From contig CAJNDS010001112.1 in assembly GCA_905221605.1 (NCBI GenBank), forward strand, positions 1,650,972 to 1,714,971: a stretch of 64,000 bases of DNA, in the 5' to 3' direction. The translations under genes and the position numbers were made by a program. The notes below the pieces were generated by a model. It was given only the letters and a program-made list of their open reading frames with translations. It was not told where the DNA came from and did not search any database. This stretch comes from Symbiodinium natans. Its lineage: Eukaryota; Sar; Dinophyceae; Suessiales; Symbiodiniaceae. This document shows positions 43,889 to 53,565 of this stretch, in pieces (within the stretch, counting starts at the first letter, position 1; the number at the start of each line of letters is the position of its first letter).

Positions 43889-43984
43889 TGTGATGCTCAA
43901 ACTCCTTCCATGACGCTCCAAGGGGAGCTCTGGGTCGGCTGTATGCCAAGACCGATGTACAGCTGCCCTGCCTGGTTCTCGTGT

Positions 43985-44080
43985 ACATGTACCTATATAG
44001 TATATACTTGTGCCTCTTAAAAGGTCCCTATATAGTAGCTTTAGAGCGCAAGTATATACTATATAGGTACATGGATCCTT
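43985..44080. mobile_element. Inverted-repeat element, family C
   Basis: acatgtacctatatagtata and tatactatataggtacatgg, with ccctatatagtagctttaga between. Near-perfect arms. Confidence 0.8.
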
Positions 44081-44446
44081 AGGGGTACTAGAGGGGTTTT
44101 AACGCTTAACATGGGGTTCGGGGGGGTTAGAACGAGTATATAAGTAGAGGGACCATACGGGAATACGATTGGTAGTTCTTCCGACCCCTATATGTCTTGA
44201 GATTGGTTTAGGGCTTAGGGTTTAGGATTTCGGGTTGTAAAAAGGGTTTTGGGCTCAAAGGGTTTGAGGACTTTTTTGCTGTTTCTGTGTTGCAGGCTCG
44301 GCAGGGCAGGAGGCAGACCTTTGTGAGCCCGTGGTTCGGGACGACTTCTGAGTCATGCCATCCTAGTTTCGACCTTTCCTGACACATCCGTGGACGCGCG
44401 GTTCGAAATTGGCGGTGCGACCGGACATGCCGGCTTCCCTACTTGA

Positions 44447-44602
44447 AGGTTCATGGTACGAATTAACCAACTATAGCTGCACTTATAACTGTACTTATAA
44501 GCCCCTTAAGTGCCCTGCTTTGGTTATAAGTACAGTTATAAGTACAGTTATAAGTACAGTCATAATTGGTTACTAAGTACCATGAACCTTCAAGTATGAA
44601 CC
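44447..44602. mobile_element. Palindromic element with ttataa repeats
   Basis: acttgaaggttcatggtac at the left and gtaccatgaaccttcaagt at the right are exact complements. Inside are repeated cttataactgtacttataag units. About 155 bp. Confidence 0.85.
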
Positions 44603-46545
44603 CTAAACAAGCGACCCGGGGAGCTCTGAGGGCCTGCCATTTGCCGAAGTCCGTGTTACCAACTGATCCCATGTCCGCTGCGTCTTTGCTTCGGTAGGCC
44701 CCAATCATGTGGTGTTGTGACAGCATCAAGCAGAGCACGCATGTCCAAACACATGCCCACAAGCACATGCCCCTATGGCTCCACATAGCCCAACTCCACA
44801 TAGCTCAAAGTAGGCATTTATTCTGAAGTCATCTTGCACGCTTTAGTACGTATCATTTGCATATTTGGAGCCCTATAGGGTACAGTCCAAAAGGCCAATG
44901 CTGTCCTGTCGTGCCGCGGAACCTGAGCATTATCTGGCAGTCTCCGCCTTTATGATTGTGTCTGGCACTGCTTGCGCTCTCATTGCCCTGGTCTTCGCGA
45001 TCTTCGGCAACTACCCACCATGGGCTGCATGGTGCGGTGTCTCTGCAGGACGAACCCCCCTCAAAAAAAGTGAAGATATTCATCCTTGCAAGGGCAAAAC
45101 ATTGAGGCATTGTGAATAATTTTTTGAGGGTTCTTAAGCAAGTAGTAGAACCCTAAACCCTAAACCCTAAACCAGGAGTGGCATGTTTCGCATCTTCCCT
45201 CTGGCTTCTCCTGCTTGAGTCTGTAGAAACAGTGGCGACGGCATACGGCACGAGACGGGGGCCAGCGACTTCGGAGCCAGAGAGTTCGGCATCCGCTGTA
45301 TGATTTTGGTGGTCGTTCCGATTCGTTCCCATTTTTCAAGGTGAAAAAAAGCAAAGTTGAAAGCGATGCCCCGGAGCGCGCCCATATCCGTGTGCCCAGT
45401 TGGGGCACCACCCACCAGGTCTTCCTGCACCCCCACCGATCGCAACCTCTAGAAGTTGCCCGGCAACTGGGTCTTGGAGTACTATACTTTAATACTTTTT
45501 TTGGTTCTGGATTCCTATTATAGCTACTTATACCTAAAAAGTTATACCTTTTTTCCCAGGGTCTACTCCAAAGCTAAGGCAAGGTGCCACCAGTGAGGGC
45601 CCCGCAACTGTTTGTGCAGTCTTTGTGTAGTTCCATCTGTTCCAGGCAGCTCAGTGCTGCATGCTCGCAAGGCTCAATGGGTATAGGTGTCTTGGCGACG
45701 TGATCCCCAGCCCTCCGTATAGGGGTGCTACGTGTGGGTGTAAACCCTAAACCCTAATCCCAGGTTCTTGTGCCGACTGGTGTTATGTCGGTTGATGCAA
45801 GAGACACTGTGCCATTGAGTCCATTCGCCGTGTTGGCATGAAATCCCTGAGCCTTGCGAGCCATGTTCGACCTGGCGTTCGACTTGGCCAGCCATCTGAC
45901 ACACTGTACAGAACTTTTTAATTTACGGGATCAGTAGTTGGCAAACTAAAAGAAGCAGATGACAAAAAGAAGAAGGATTGAACCCTGCGAAATCCCCAGA
46001 GCAATGTGCCCCGAAACCACTTACAAAAAAGTGTAACCTTTTTGATTCCTAGGTTGTAGGAGAAGTAAGACCATTGAAGCCCTCCAACCCCTCCAAGCAC
46101 TGCACGCGCGAAGCATGTGAGCTTCCCTCCTCCCAGTCATGTCCCGTGCTTGGGCTTCCAAGATCTTCGCCGCCCAGTTTGACCCTTTACCCTTTGTTGT
46201 GGTTCTGAGTTCCCTTATGAAGTAACCAACCTGAAAAGGGCAGCCTTATTATGGATGGTTACTGGGCTAGCAAGAGATGAAGTTTGTTGGTCTTGGGGAT
46301 GTTTGCGAGTACGCAAACATGCATGCGCACAGAGGCTCATATCTCCAGATGCTGTAAAGGGTGATTAGTGCAGAGTGAGGTACTTATATGATATACCATG
46401 AAAGGGTTTTTTCTGAACCCTAAACCCTAAACCCTAAACCCGACTGTAAACCCTCAACCCAAAGGAGGACTGGGTGTCCGTGGCCGTCAGCTCCGGGAGA
46501 CGGGTGAGGAGTGACCGTCCGGCGCAGGAGATTCCGGAGGACAGG
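44603..46545 (+). other. Region without recognised exons
   Basis: Contains unassigned open frames, a family J element (45469-45578), a short telomere-type array at 45149 and at 46420, and an exon-like frame KEDWVSVAVSSGRRVRS (about 46465-46545). EDWxSVAV resembles the C-terminal tail of some O-methyltransferases, but this is too short to assign. Confidence 0.35.
45469..45578. mobile_element. Intron element, family J
   Basis: ctgggtcttggagtactata ... ccagggtctactccaaagct, with ttggttctggattcctatta in the core; terminal ttggagtac / tactccaa are inverted. Confidence 0.75.
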
Positions 46546-46548
46546 GGC

Positions 46549-46661
46549 CCAAAGAGCCCAAGATCCCTTAATTAGGGTTTAGGGTTTAGGGTATTTGAAA
46601 AGCAGGAATTCTTAATATGATGTAAGGTACATTCCTTAATTGAGGGCATTGAGATCTTTTG
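46549..46661. mobile_element. Inverted-repeat element, family A
   Basis: gcccaaagagcccaagatcc at the left, gagggcattgagatcttttg at the right (diverged), with a TTTAGGG array inserted after the left arm. Confidence 0.68.
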
Positions 46662-46680
46662 AGGTGGGGCTTCGGGCTTT

Positions 46681-46780
46681 ACCCTTTCAGGCTAGAAGAC
46701 TCCAAATAGCCCAGAGTAGGTATGACTAACAGACTTTAGACCTCCATGTAGGTTTGTATACTTGTTGCCCTAGGGTTAGA
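46681..46780. mobile_element. Inverted-repeat element, family F
   Basis: ggctagaagactccaaatag ... gtatacttgttgccctaggg with agcccagagtagg and agactttagacctccatgta inside. Confidence 0.6.
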
Positions 46781-47254
46781 GTTCAGGGTTGAGGGGTGGT
46801 TATTTAAAGGCCAGCTTGGGTGTGTAGGATCCGAGCCAAACGTGCCAAAACAAACCCTACGACACATGGGGTCCTCTCGGCTCGCCAACGAGAGAGCACA
46901 CCTGGGGTGCGGCTTCCCAAGTGCCCGAATCCGCTCCTTCCGGGTACTGGGCTTCGCTATTGCTATGACCTATAGTATAATACGTTCTACTATATTATGC
47001 TATGTTATGTTATGTTATGTTATGATATGATCAATTATGTTACATAGTTCATATTACATGCTACATACGACACAGTCTACACATCTTCTAGAAATCTACA
47101 CAAGGCCCACTTGTCAGGATGCTCTAAAAGTTTAGGGCTACCCTAAACCCTAACGCTAAACCTTAAACACTAAACCCGAAACCCTAACCCTAAACCCTAA
47201 ACCCTAAACCCTAAACCCTAAACCCTAAACCCTAAACCCCACAAGCGGCCTTTG

Positions 47255-47325
47255 CATGCCAGGAGCTCGCAGAGCTCAACCGCCTGTCTATGTGCCTCCG
47301 CCCGCGCGTCGTGGGCCCGAGCGGC
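47255..47325 (+). CDS. Unassigned exon candidate (ELAELNRLSMCLRPRVV)
   Basis: ELAELNRLSMCLRPRVVGPS after gccag, open to the following CAGG. GC-rich and bounded by telomere-type arrays on both sides like the true exons. Family unknown. Confidence 0.42.
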
Positions 47326-47529
47326 AACCAGGCCAGGACCTCTGAACCTCTAAGGTGAGGGTTTAGGGTTTAGGGTTTGGGGTTTAGGGTTTGGGGTTTA
47401 GGGTTTGGGGTTTAGGGTTTAGGGTTTAGGGTTCAGCATCTCAAGTCCAAGCCTTCACTCGTCAAGCAGCTTGTCAAGCGTTGGAAATAACCCTACCCAC
47501 CCAAGAAACCCATAACATTGAGAAAATAC

Positions 47530-48840
47530 AAAGTTCATTCAGTACATTTTCAGTAGGCTTATAGCTCAAAAGTCCGCCCAAAATTCTAAAATCTAACTTT
47601 TTGGAAGCAAACTTTCCCTCTTAAGGGGGGTCGGAGTAGGAAGCTCGGTTTGAGTCAAACATCCAGAAAACGAGAAGCCACCCAGAACCGTCGATTTCAG
47701 TACTAAAAAATAGCATTTTTAATTGGAAGGGGGGGTCGGAGTTTGAGGCAAGGGGGGGTCTCCGAAGACTATTTTGCCTTTAAAATTGGAAAATACGACC
47801 CCTTCCTTGACCAAAACTAGGCTGTGAAAAGGTCACAGGGATGGCCCGTCATCAGAATTGAGGGTTAAAAACCCTGAAACACCCTGAATAACATTGGAAA
47901 ACCTCAAAAAAACACGGAAAAACTTTGAAAAACCTTGACAGAACGTGAAAAAACTTGAAATCCTGAAGCCGGTGAAGCTCGGTTTTGGTCAAAAATCCAG
48001 AAAACGACAGGCCACCCAGAACCGTCGATTTCAGTACTAAAAACTCGCATTTTTAACTGGTGCCCTTGCCGATCCTGGGGTCCCCATCATTTGGGGTGTT
48101 TTGGGAGGCAAACTTTCCCTCTCAAGGGGGGGTCGGAGTTTGAGGCAAGGGGGGGGGTTTCCGAAGACTATTTTGCCTTTAAAATTGGAAAATACGACCC
48201 CCCCTTGACCAAAACTAGGCTGTGAAAAGGTCGCCGGGGTGGCCCGTCATCAGAATTGAGGGTTGAAAAAACATTGGAAAACCTCAAAAAAACACGGAAA
48301 AACTTTGAAAAAACCTTGACAGAACGTGAAAAAACTTGAAATCCTGAAGCCGATAAAGCTCACTTTTGGTCAAAAATCCAGAAAACGACAGGCCACCCAG
48401 AACCGTCGATTTCAGTACTAAAAAATCGCATTTTTAACTGGGGCCCTTGCCGATCCTGGGGTCCCCCTCATTTGGGGTGTTTTGGGAGGCAAACTTTCCC
48501 TCTCAAGGGGGGGGTCGGAGTTTGAGGCAAGGGGGGGGTCTCCGAAGACTATTTTGCCTTTAAAATTGGGAAATACGACCCCGTCATCAGAATTGAGGGT
48601 TAAAAAACCCTTAAACACCCTGAAAAACATTGGAAAACCTTAAAAAACACTGAAAAACTTGAAAAACCTTGACAGAACATGAAAAAACTTAAAATCCTGA
48701 AGCCGGTGAAGCTCGGTTTTGGTCAAAAATCCAGAAAGCGAGAAGCCACCCAGAACCGTCGATTTCAGTACTAAAAAATCGCATTTTTAACTGGGACCCT
48801 TGCCGATCCTGGGGTGGGGTGTTTTGGCAAAATTTCGCCT
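47530..48840. repeat. Four-copy tandem repeat of about 330-380 bp
   Basis: The segment ccacccagaaccgtcgattt plus cagtactaaaa recurs at about 47680, 48010, 48390 and 48745. Each unit also has gacagaacgtgaaaaaactt, tcaaggggggtcggag and ggaaaatacgacccc. Units differ by small indels. Confidence 0.9.
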
Positions 48841-48889
48841 CAAACCCTATGCCCCAAACCCTATGAGCCCTAAACCCTATGCCCCAAAT

Positions 48890-49620
48890 AGAAAAAACCA
48901 TTTGCCGACGAAGGGGGTCAGGGTTTAGGGCCCCCCCCCGGGTGGAAAAAACCATTTGCCGACGAAGGGGGTCAGGGTTTAGGGCCTCCCCCCGGGTGGA
49001 AAAAAACCATTTGCCGACGAAGGGGGTCAGGGTTTAGGGCCGCCCCCGGGTGGAAAAAAACCATTTGCCGACGAAGGGGGTCAGGGTTTAGGGCCCCCCC
49101 CGGGTGGAAAAAAACCATTTGCCGACGAAGGGGGTCAGGGTTTAGGGCCCCCCCGGGTGGAAAAAAACCATTTGCCGACGAAGGGGGTCAGGGTTTAGGG
49201 CCCCCCCGGGTGGAAAAAAACCATTTGCCGACGAAGGGGGTCAGGGTTTAGGGCCCCCCCCCCGGGTGGAAAAAAACCATTTGCCGACGAAGGGGGTCAG
49301 GGTTTAGGGCCCCCCCCGGGGTGGAAAAAAACCATTTGCCGACGAAGGGGGTCAGGGTTTAGGACCCCCCCGGGTGGAAAAAAACCATTTGCCGACGAAG
49401 GGGGTCAGGGTTTAGGGCCCCCCCCGGGTGGAAAAAAACCATTTGCCGACGAAGGGGGTCAGGGTTTAGGGCCCCCCCCGGGTGGAAAAACACCATTTGC
49501 CGACGAAGGGGGTCAGGGTTTAGGGCCCCCCCCGGGCGGAAAAAACCATTTGCCGACGAAGGGGTCAGGGTTTAGGGCCCCCCCCCGGGTGGAAAAAAAC
49601 CATTTGCCGACGAAGGTCAT
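48890..49620. repeat. 53-bp satellite, 14 copies
   Basis: Unit: ggtggaaaaaaaccatttgc, cgacgaagggggtcag, ggtttagggcccccc. Fourteen copies of ccatttgccgacgaag were counted. The telomere-like ggtttaggg is part of every unit. Copies differ mainly in A-run and C-run length. Confidence 0.95.
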
Positions 49621-49771
49621 TAGGGTTTAAATATACATAGTAAGAGAGGGTTTAGGGTTTAGGGTTTAGGGTAGGGTTTCGGGTTTGGGTTTAGGGTTTA
49701 GGGGGTGTGGGGTTTGGGGTTTAGGGTTAGGGTTTAGGGGATCCTAAGCCCTGTTAAAGCCCTGCACTACA

Positions 49772-49875
49772 TGGGGGTTTCCGATTTTAGGGGGTACCTT
49801 CTTGGGGTCCTTGTTATAGGGGGAATCTTACTATTTGGGGGGCTATGTATGGGTCCCTATTTTCGTAAACTCCCA
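49772..49875. mobile_element. Element, family D
   Basis: gggggtttccgattttaggg, ggtaccttcttggggtcctt, and a right end tccctattttcgtaaactcc. The arms gggggtttccga / tcgtaaactccc are only approximate inverted repeats. Confidence 0.5.
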
Positions 49876-49937
49876 AATCGCCCCAAAACTGTCTGGCTTG
49901 CAGGGGGCCCTGCATCTGGAAACCTGAAAATCTCCCG

Positions 49938-50043
49938 AATCCCCTAAACCCTAAACCCTAAACCCTAAACCCTAAACCCTAAACCCTAAACCCTAAACCC
50001 TAAACCCTAAACCCTAAACCCTAAACAGACCCTAAACCCTAAA
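49938..50043. repeat. CCCTAAA array
   Basis: About thirteen nearly perfect heptamers followed by one interrupted unit. Confidence 0.97.
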
Positions 50044-50261
50044 GCCTGTTTTGTCCGAGGCGGAGCTTCAATCACCCAAACCCCGAGGCCCTTTTGCTGC
50101 CCTGATTTTGGGGCGTACCCCTTCCCCACCCCTCTCTTGGGGAAGTAATCCCGAAAGCCTTAGGTTTAGGGTTTAGGGTTTAGGGTCTAGGGTCTAGGGT
50201 TTAGGGTCCCAGAGAATCCCCCTTAGCCTAAGCCTTAAACCGTTGAACCCTAAACCCCCTT

Positions 50262-50342
50262 GTTTTGGCTCGAGGGCTGCCTTAAACCCTAGGCCTTAAA
50301 CCCTCAACCCCCTTCTTTTGGCTCAAGAGCTGCCTTTTCCCG
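50262..50342 (+). promoter_or_regulatory. Spliced-leader-like sequence, two copies
   Basis: ttttggctcaag (50327-50338 region) equals the 3' end of the dinoflagellate spliced leader, and ttttggctcgag stands 60-odd bp upstream in a tandem duplication. Both lie about 160-230 bp before the start codon of the small gene at 50500. This could be a relict leader from a retroposed mRNA, or chance. Confidence 0.3.
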
Positions 50343-50371
50343 AGCCTGTGTTCAGTCCTACTACTTGCTTA

Positions 50372-50466
50372 AGAACCCCGAAAAAATATAAAAATATTCT
50401 TCCTCATTAAGGTTAACATAGGGATTACTTCTTCTTCTTCTTCTTTTGGGGTTCTTAGGCAAATAG
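50372..50466. mobile_element. Inverted-repeat element, family I
   Basis: ctacttgcttaagaaccccg at the left, cttttggggttcttaggcaa at the right, with a TTC microsatellite in the right arm. Confidence 0.72.
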
Positions 50467-50499
50467 TTCAGTCGTGGCGAGTCTACCCGTGTCTTTGCC

Positions 50500-50598
50500 A
50501 TGTCGGAGCGGTCGGAGCGTACCCTGAGCGACGCTTCGAGCCTCGAGGGCCTTGAGTGGGAACTTCGAGGACATGAGCTGGGGGACTTGCAAGCCTAT
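50500..50598 (+). CDS. Small two-exon gene, exon 1
   Basis: MSERSERTLSDASSLEGLEW then ELRGHELGDLQAY. The ATG at 50500 is the first in frame after a stop-rich repeat region. Ends at gtccct (GT-AG). With exon 2 the protein is about 126 residues, charged and helical, no recognised domain. Confidence 0.7.
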
Positions 50599-50719
50599 GT
50601 CCCTCAGTAGCTGAATGAGCACACTTGATACACTTTTTGGGATAATTACTAGATTCCCCCCCCCCTATAGAACTGAAAGTGTACACTTGTTTGGGGGGCT
50701 TATAAACTCGGCAACTAAG
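50599..50719 (+). other. 121-nt intron made of a family E element
   Basis: Starts gtccctcag and ends caactaag. GTCC occurs at the donor and right after the acceptor. Most of its length is an inverted-repeat element: gagcacacttgatacacttt at the left and aactgaaagtgtacac at the right, also found at 32038. A clear case of an intron created by an element insertion. Confidence 0.72.
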
Positions 50720-51001
50720 GTCCATGACCTACTGGACCGAGCCATCTTCTCCATCAAGACCGCCACGAACCAGGCCAGCCGACGCCGCGCACGCCAGCGG
50801 CTGCAAAGGAAGCTCAGCGACTTCTTGACCAAGGAGCAGTATGACCAGGCGATGCAGCAGTTCAAGGGCCTGTGCGAGACACGGCTTGGCTACGTGTGGC
50901 GTGTGGCCCAGCACTCTGACAAGCCTTCTTCGGCGCAGCCCGGCGTGTGCTATTTGCAGTTCAACGAGAGCTCTCTGCAGTGGGAACACTGTTTCCTGTG
51001 A
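50720..51001 (+). CDS. Small two-exon gene, exon 2
   Basis: VHDLLDRAIFSIKTATNQAS, a basic RRRARQRLQRKLSDFL helix, then EQYDQAMQQFKGLCETRLGY and a C-terminal CYLQFNESSLQWEHCFL ending at TGA. At 282 nt it is far longer than the surrounding exons. Function unknown. Located in the giant OGDH intron, same strand. Confidence 0.75.
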   Translation, partial: VHDLLDRAIFSIKTATNQASRRRARQRLQRKLSDFLTKEQYDQAMQQFKGLCETRLGYVWRVAQHSDKPSSAQPGVCYLQFNESSLQWEHCFL

Positions 51002-51191
51002 TTGACTTTGGGCACAGCAGCCTTCTGACAGTTTCAAGGCGCTTGTGGACTTCCAGAGATGAGAGGGGCTTTTGCTTTCTTGTTTTCGTACTCTTTTTCT
51101 CTTCAAAGGTGGCGGGAAAGGCCTCCTGGGTGTCAGTTTTGTTCTGATTCGGCTCCGTGAAAACGACCGTCCGAGCCCAATTGCATGAAAG

Positions 51192-51233
51192 ATGTCGGCG
51201 CCTGCCACAGCCGCAGGTGCCGCTAGCCCACAA
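51192..51233 (+). CDS. Possible start exon (MSAPATAAGAASPQ)
   Basis: ATG at 51192, 190 bp after the previous stop, opens MSAPATAAGAASPQ and runs directly into a family A element. It could be the first exon of another gene; no continuation was proven. Confidence 0.35.
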
Positions 51234-51350
51234 CCCAAAGAGCCCAACATCCCTTAAGTTGGGGAATATTCCTTAATTTATACTAGGGATCCTCAATATG
51301 ATCTATAAAGGCATGTATTCCTTAGTTAAGGGGTCTTGGGGCTCTTTGGG
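51234..51350. mobile_element. Inverted-repeat element, family A
   Basis: acccaaagagcccaacatcc at the left and ggtcttggggctctttgggg at the right. No telomere-type array inside. Confidence 0.82.
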
Positions 51351-51802
51351 GACATCTGTGGTGCGCCTGTACAGTGCAGTCTGAGGGGTGCGTTGATCCA
51401 TCTTTATCTCCTGGAGCTTGAGGGGCATGGTGCCAGGACCATGGCTCGACACCGGGCTTTCTTGAGGCTCAGTAGCGGCGTCCGAAGAGCAAGGTGCTTC
51501 TAAGGTCCAATGGAGGGGAAAGGCCAAATAGTTCCCTAAACCCTCAACCCTCAACCCTAAACCCTAAACCCTAAACCTTGGGGCAGATATAGAAGTTTTG
51601 GGGGTGTTGATGGGCTTTGTGAGTTCGGACACCCAAGCCTATAGTTCCGTCAAGCCCTGGCGGCCTCGCACGGCACGCCAAGGGGGAACAAAAGTCGAAC
51701 GAAGCCTTGCCTGCCTCGTGCGAGTGTGAGAGCCGAAGCCCTAAACCCTAAGCCCTAAACCCTAGGCCCTAAACCCTAAACCCTAAACCCTAAACGACGG
51801 AC

Positions 51803-51840
51803 CATGAAGCCCCGCAGTGCTGTGGCTAGCCGGGTGCCCA
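51803..51840 (+). CDS. Exon-like frame (MKPRSAVASRVP)
   Basis: A short open GC-rich stretch between CCCTAAA arrays, reading MKPRSAVASRVP. It could be a start exon; nothing else supports it. Confidence 0.25.
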
Positions 51841-51845
51841 AAAAA

Positions 51846-51927
51846 ACCCTAAACCCTAAACCCTAAACCCTAAACCCTAAACCCTAAACCCTAAACCCTA
51901 AACCCTAAACCCTAAACCCTAAACCCT
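51846..51927. repeat. CCCTAAA array
   Basis: Eleven to twelve perfect heptamers, ending shortly before the exon candidate at 51951. Confidence 0.97.
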
Positions 51928-51950
51928 CCCACCCTGAGGTGGCTGCGGTC

Positions 51951-51990
51951 GAGATGCCGCAGCTGGCAGTCCAGGCCAAGGTGCGTCAAT
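51951..51990 (+). CDS. Exon candidate (VAAVEMPQLAVQAK)
   Basis: VAAVEMPQLAVQAK between a cctgag acceptor and a gtgcgt donor, with telomere-type arrays on both sides. Family unknown. Confidence 0.45.
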
Positions 51991-52659
51991 CATGGCTAGG
52001 GTTTAGGGTTTAGGGTTTCGGGTTTAGGGTTTCGGGGTTTATGGGGTGCAGGGTTTTGGGGGTTTATAGGTTTTATCGGGTTTTGGGGTTTTTTTTCTGC
52101 GTTTAGGGTTTTCGGGGTTTTCAGGCTTGAGTCATATGAGGGGCTTTAGGGGTTTGAGGGTTGTTTTTTTGTTTATTAGGGATTTCGGGGGGGGGTTTAG
52201 TGTTTGGGGTTTTCTTAGGTGTGTCCGAGGTGTATTGGGTTTGGGGGTTTGGGGCGTTTTTGAGGTGTAGGGTTTAGGGGTTTTCAGGATTTTCGGGGTT
52301 TTTAGGGTTTCCGGGTTTTTTGGGGGGTTTTCGGGTTTATAGGGTTTAGGGCTTTTAGGGTGTTTAGGGGTTTTGGGCTTGTAAGGGTTTGGAGGATTTT
52401 GTGGTGGTTTAGGGTTTGGGGTCTAGGGGCTGTTTATCTTTTTTTGGGGGGGTATGAACCCCAACATGGGGGGCGCAGCCTCTTATCCATTGCAAATGTA
52501 CTTTGCAAGGGCCCCCATCTTCAGGCAAACTTAAGATCCTGTAAGTTAAACCCTAAGATCTGTATCTCCACAGGCCCCTAAACCCAAACCCCTCAACCTC
52601 CACACAGCTGCATCGGTGGCAAACGCCCTTGGCAGACAACGACAGGACGATCCCTAGAC

Positions 52660-52774
52660 CTTGGGATGTTCGCCCTTATTGCTAACTGCTAACAGTCCTT
52701 AAGAGGGATTACAGCACCCCAGTATAATCATCATCCCTACTAAGGACTCTTAGGATAGGGGGGGAACATCCCAA
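52660..52774. mobile_element. Inverted-repeat element, family B
   Basis: cttgggatgttcgccc and ggggggaacatcccaa; inner ctaacagtccttaagaggga and ctactaaggactcttag arms. Confidence 0.78.
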
Positions 52775-52851
52775 CCTAGACCCTACACTACCCTAAGCCC
52801 CTAAACCCTACAAACCCGAAACCCTCAAACCCCTTGAATCCCAAAGCTGCC

Positions 52852-52965
52852 AGGCAGCCTTCAAACGCGCGAATCTTGGACCGGTCGAGTGGCCCCGTGA
52901 GGGAGAAAAAATGGCGCGCGAGAAGGGCCTCCGCTTGCCGCCAGATGATGTGGAAAAGGCTAGAG
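52852..52965 (+). CDS. Exon candidate (AFKRANLGPVEWPREGEK)
   Basis: AAFKRANLGPVEWPREGEKM, then AREKGLRLPPDDVEKAR, after a gccag acceptor. It runs directly into a family B element (52966). Codon-like and 114 nt long. No family recognised; it lies about 550 bp before OGDH exon 19 but does not fit E1. Confidence 0.5.
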
Positions 52966-53068
52966 CTTGGGATGTCTCCCCTTCTACTTAACACTCCTTA
53001 ATGGGAATTATAGTACCCCCTATCATATTCCCTATTTAGGACTGTTAGTATTAGGGGGAGCATCCCAG
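52966..53068. mobile_element. Inverted-repeat element, family B
   Basis: cttgggatgtctcccc and gggggagcatcccagg ends; inner acactccttaatggg and cctatttaggactgttagt. Abuts the exon candidate to its left. Confidence 0.78.
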
Positions 53069-53517
53069 GCTACCTAGGGGGGCGTTTCTGCATGGGCCCG
53101 AAAAAGGGCGCGCTTGTAGCTTCGGCTTTAAAGGGCTCAGGGATGTTCAGGGGGACGTTGTGTGTAGGGTTTAGATTCTTAAACTAAGGCTTAAAGGGTT
53201 TATAGGTTTATAAGGTTCAGGCTTTTGGACACTCCCAGTCTTAGACACTCCACCTGCCAGCTGCGTCCATCGCTGGTGTTGACAAGACCTCACGCCCTAA
53301 ACCCTAAACCCTAAACCCTAAACCCTAAACCTTAAGAAACTGGGAATGGAAACCGTGTCCATCCACACCCTCAACCAAAAACCGAAGCCCCCTGCATGCG
53401 TTCCACGTCTGTTCGGTGTTGAGAGTGTAGGGTTTTGGGTTTAGGCTTTAGGGTGCATTCCTACAGTTTCTACTGCTGGAGAGGGGCGCTTGCTCCAGCA
53501 GTCATTGCGGTGCTCAG

Positions 53518-53565
53518 GCATCACTGGTCAGGATGTCCAGCGTGGAACTTTTGCCCACCGTCACT
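53518..53565 (+). CDS. OGDH: OGDH E1 exon 19 (GQDVQRGTFAHRH)
   Basis: After ctcag reads ITGQDVQRGTFAHRH plus one base. GQDVxRGTFxxRH is the best known E1 active-site signature of this family, and its histidines are present. The donor is gtgccg; the leftover T plus GC of exon 20 gives Cys. Confidence 0.94.

Larger units (their letters stand above)
9661..53517 (+). other. Predicted 43.9-kb OGDH intron with nested genes
   Basis: Exon 18 ends ...GNHV+C and exon 19 continues GC-ITGQDVQRGTF in phase with family-exact order, so the space between behaves as one intron (GC-AG, direct repeat GCATC at both ends). It carries a PPR/methyltransferase gene, a RING gene, a small two-exon gene and other exon-like pieces, all on the same strand. 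The alternatives are a mis-join in the assembly or a segment inserted into the gene. Confidence 0.6.

Noticed and set aside
46465-46545. EDWVSVAV as the C-terminal exon of the methyltransferase
   Set aside because: Too short to be decisive and the intervening conserved COMT segments were not found; kept only as a remark.
48890-49620. CRISPR-like array (regular repeats)
   Set aside because: The units are contiguous without unique spacers and the region is eukaryotic intron DNA.
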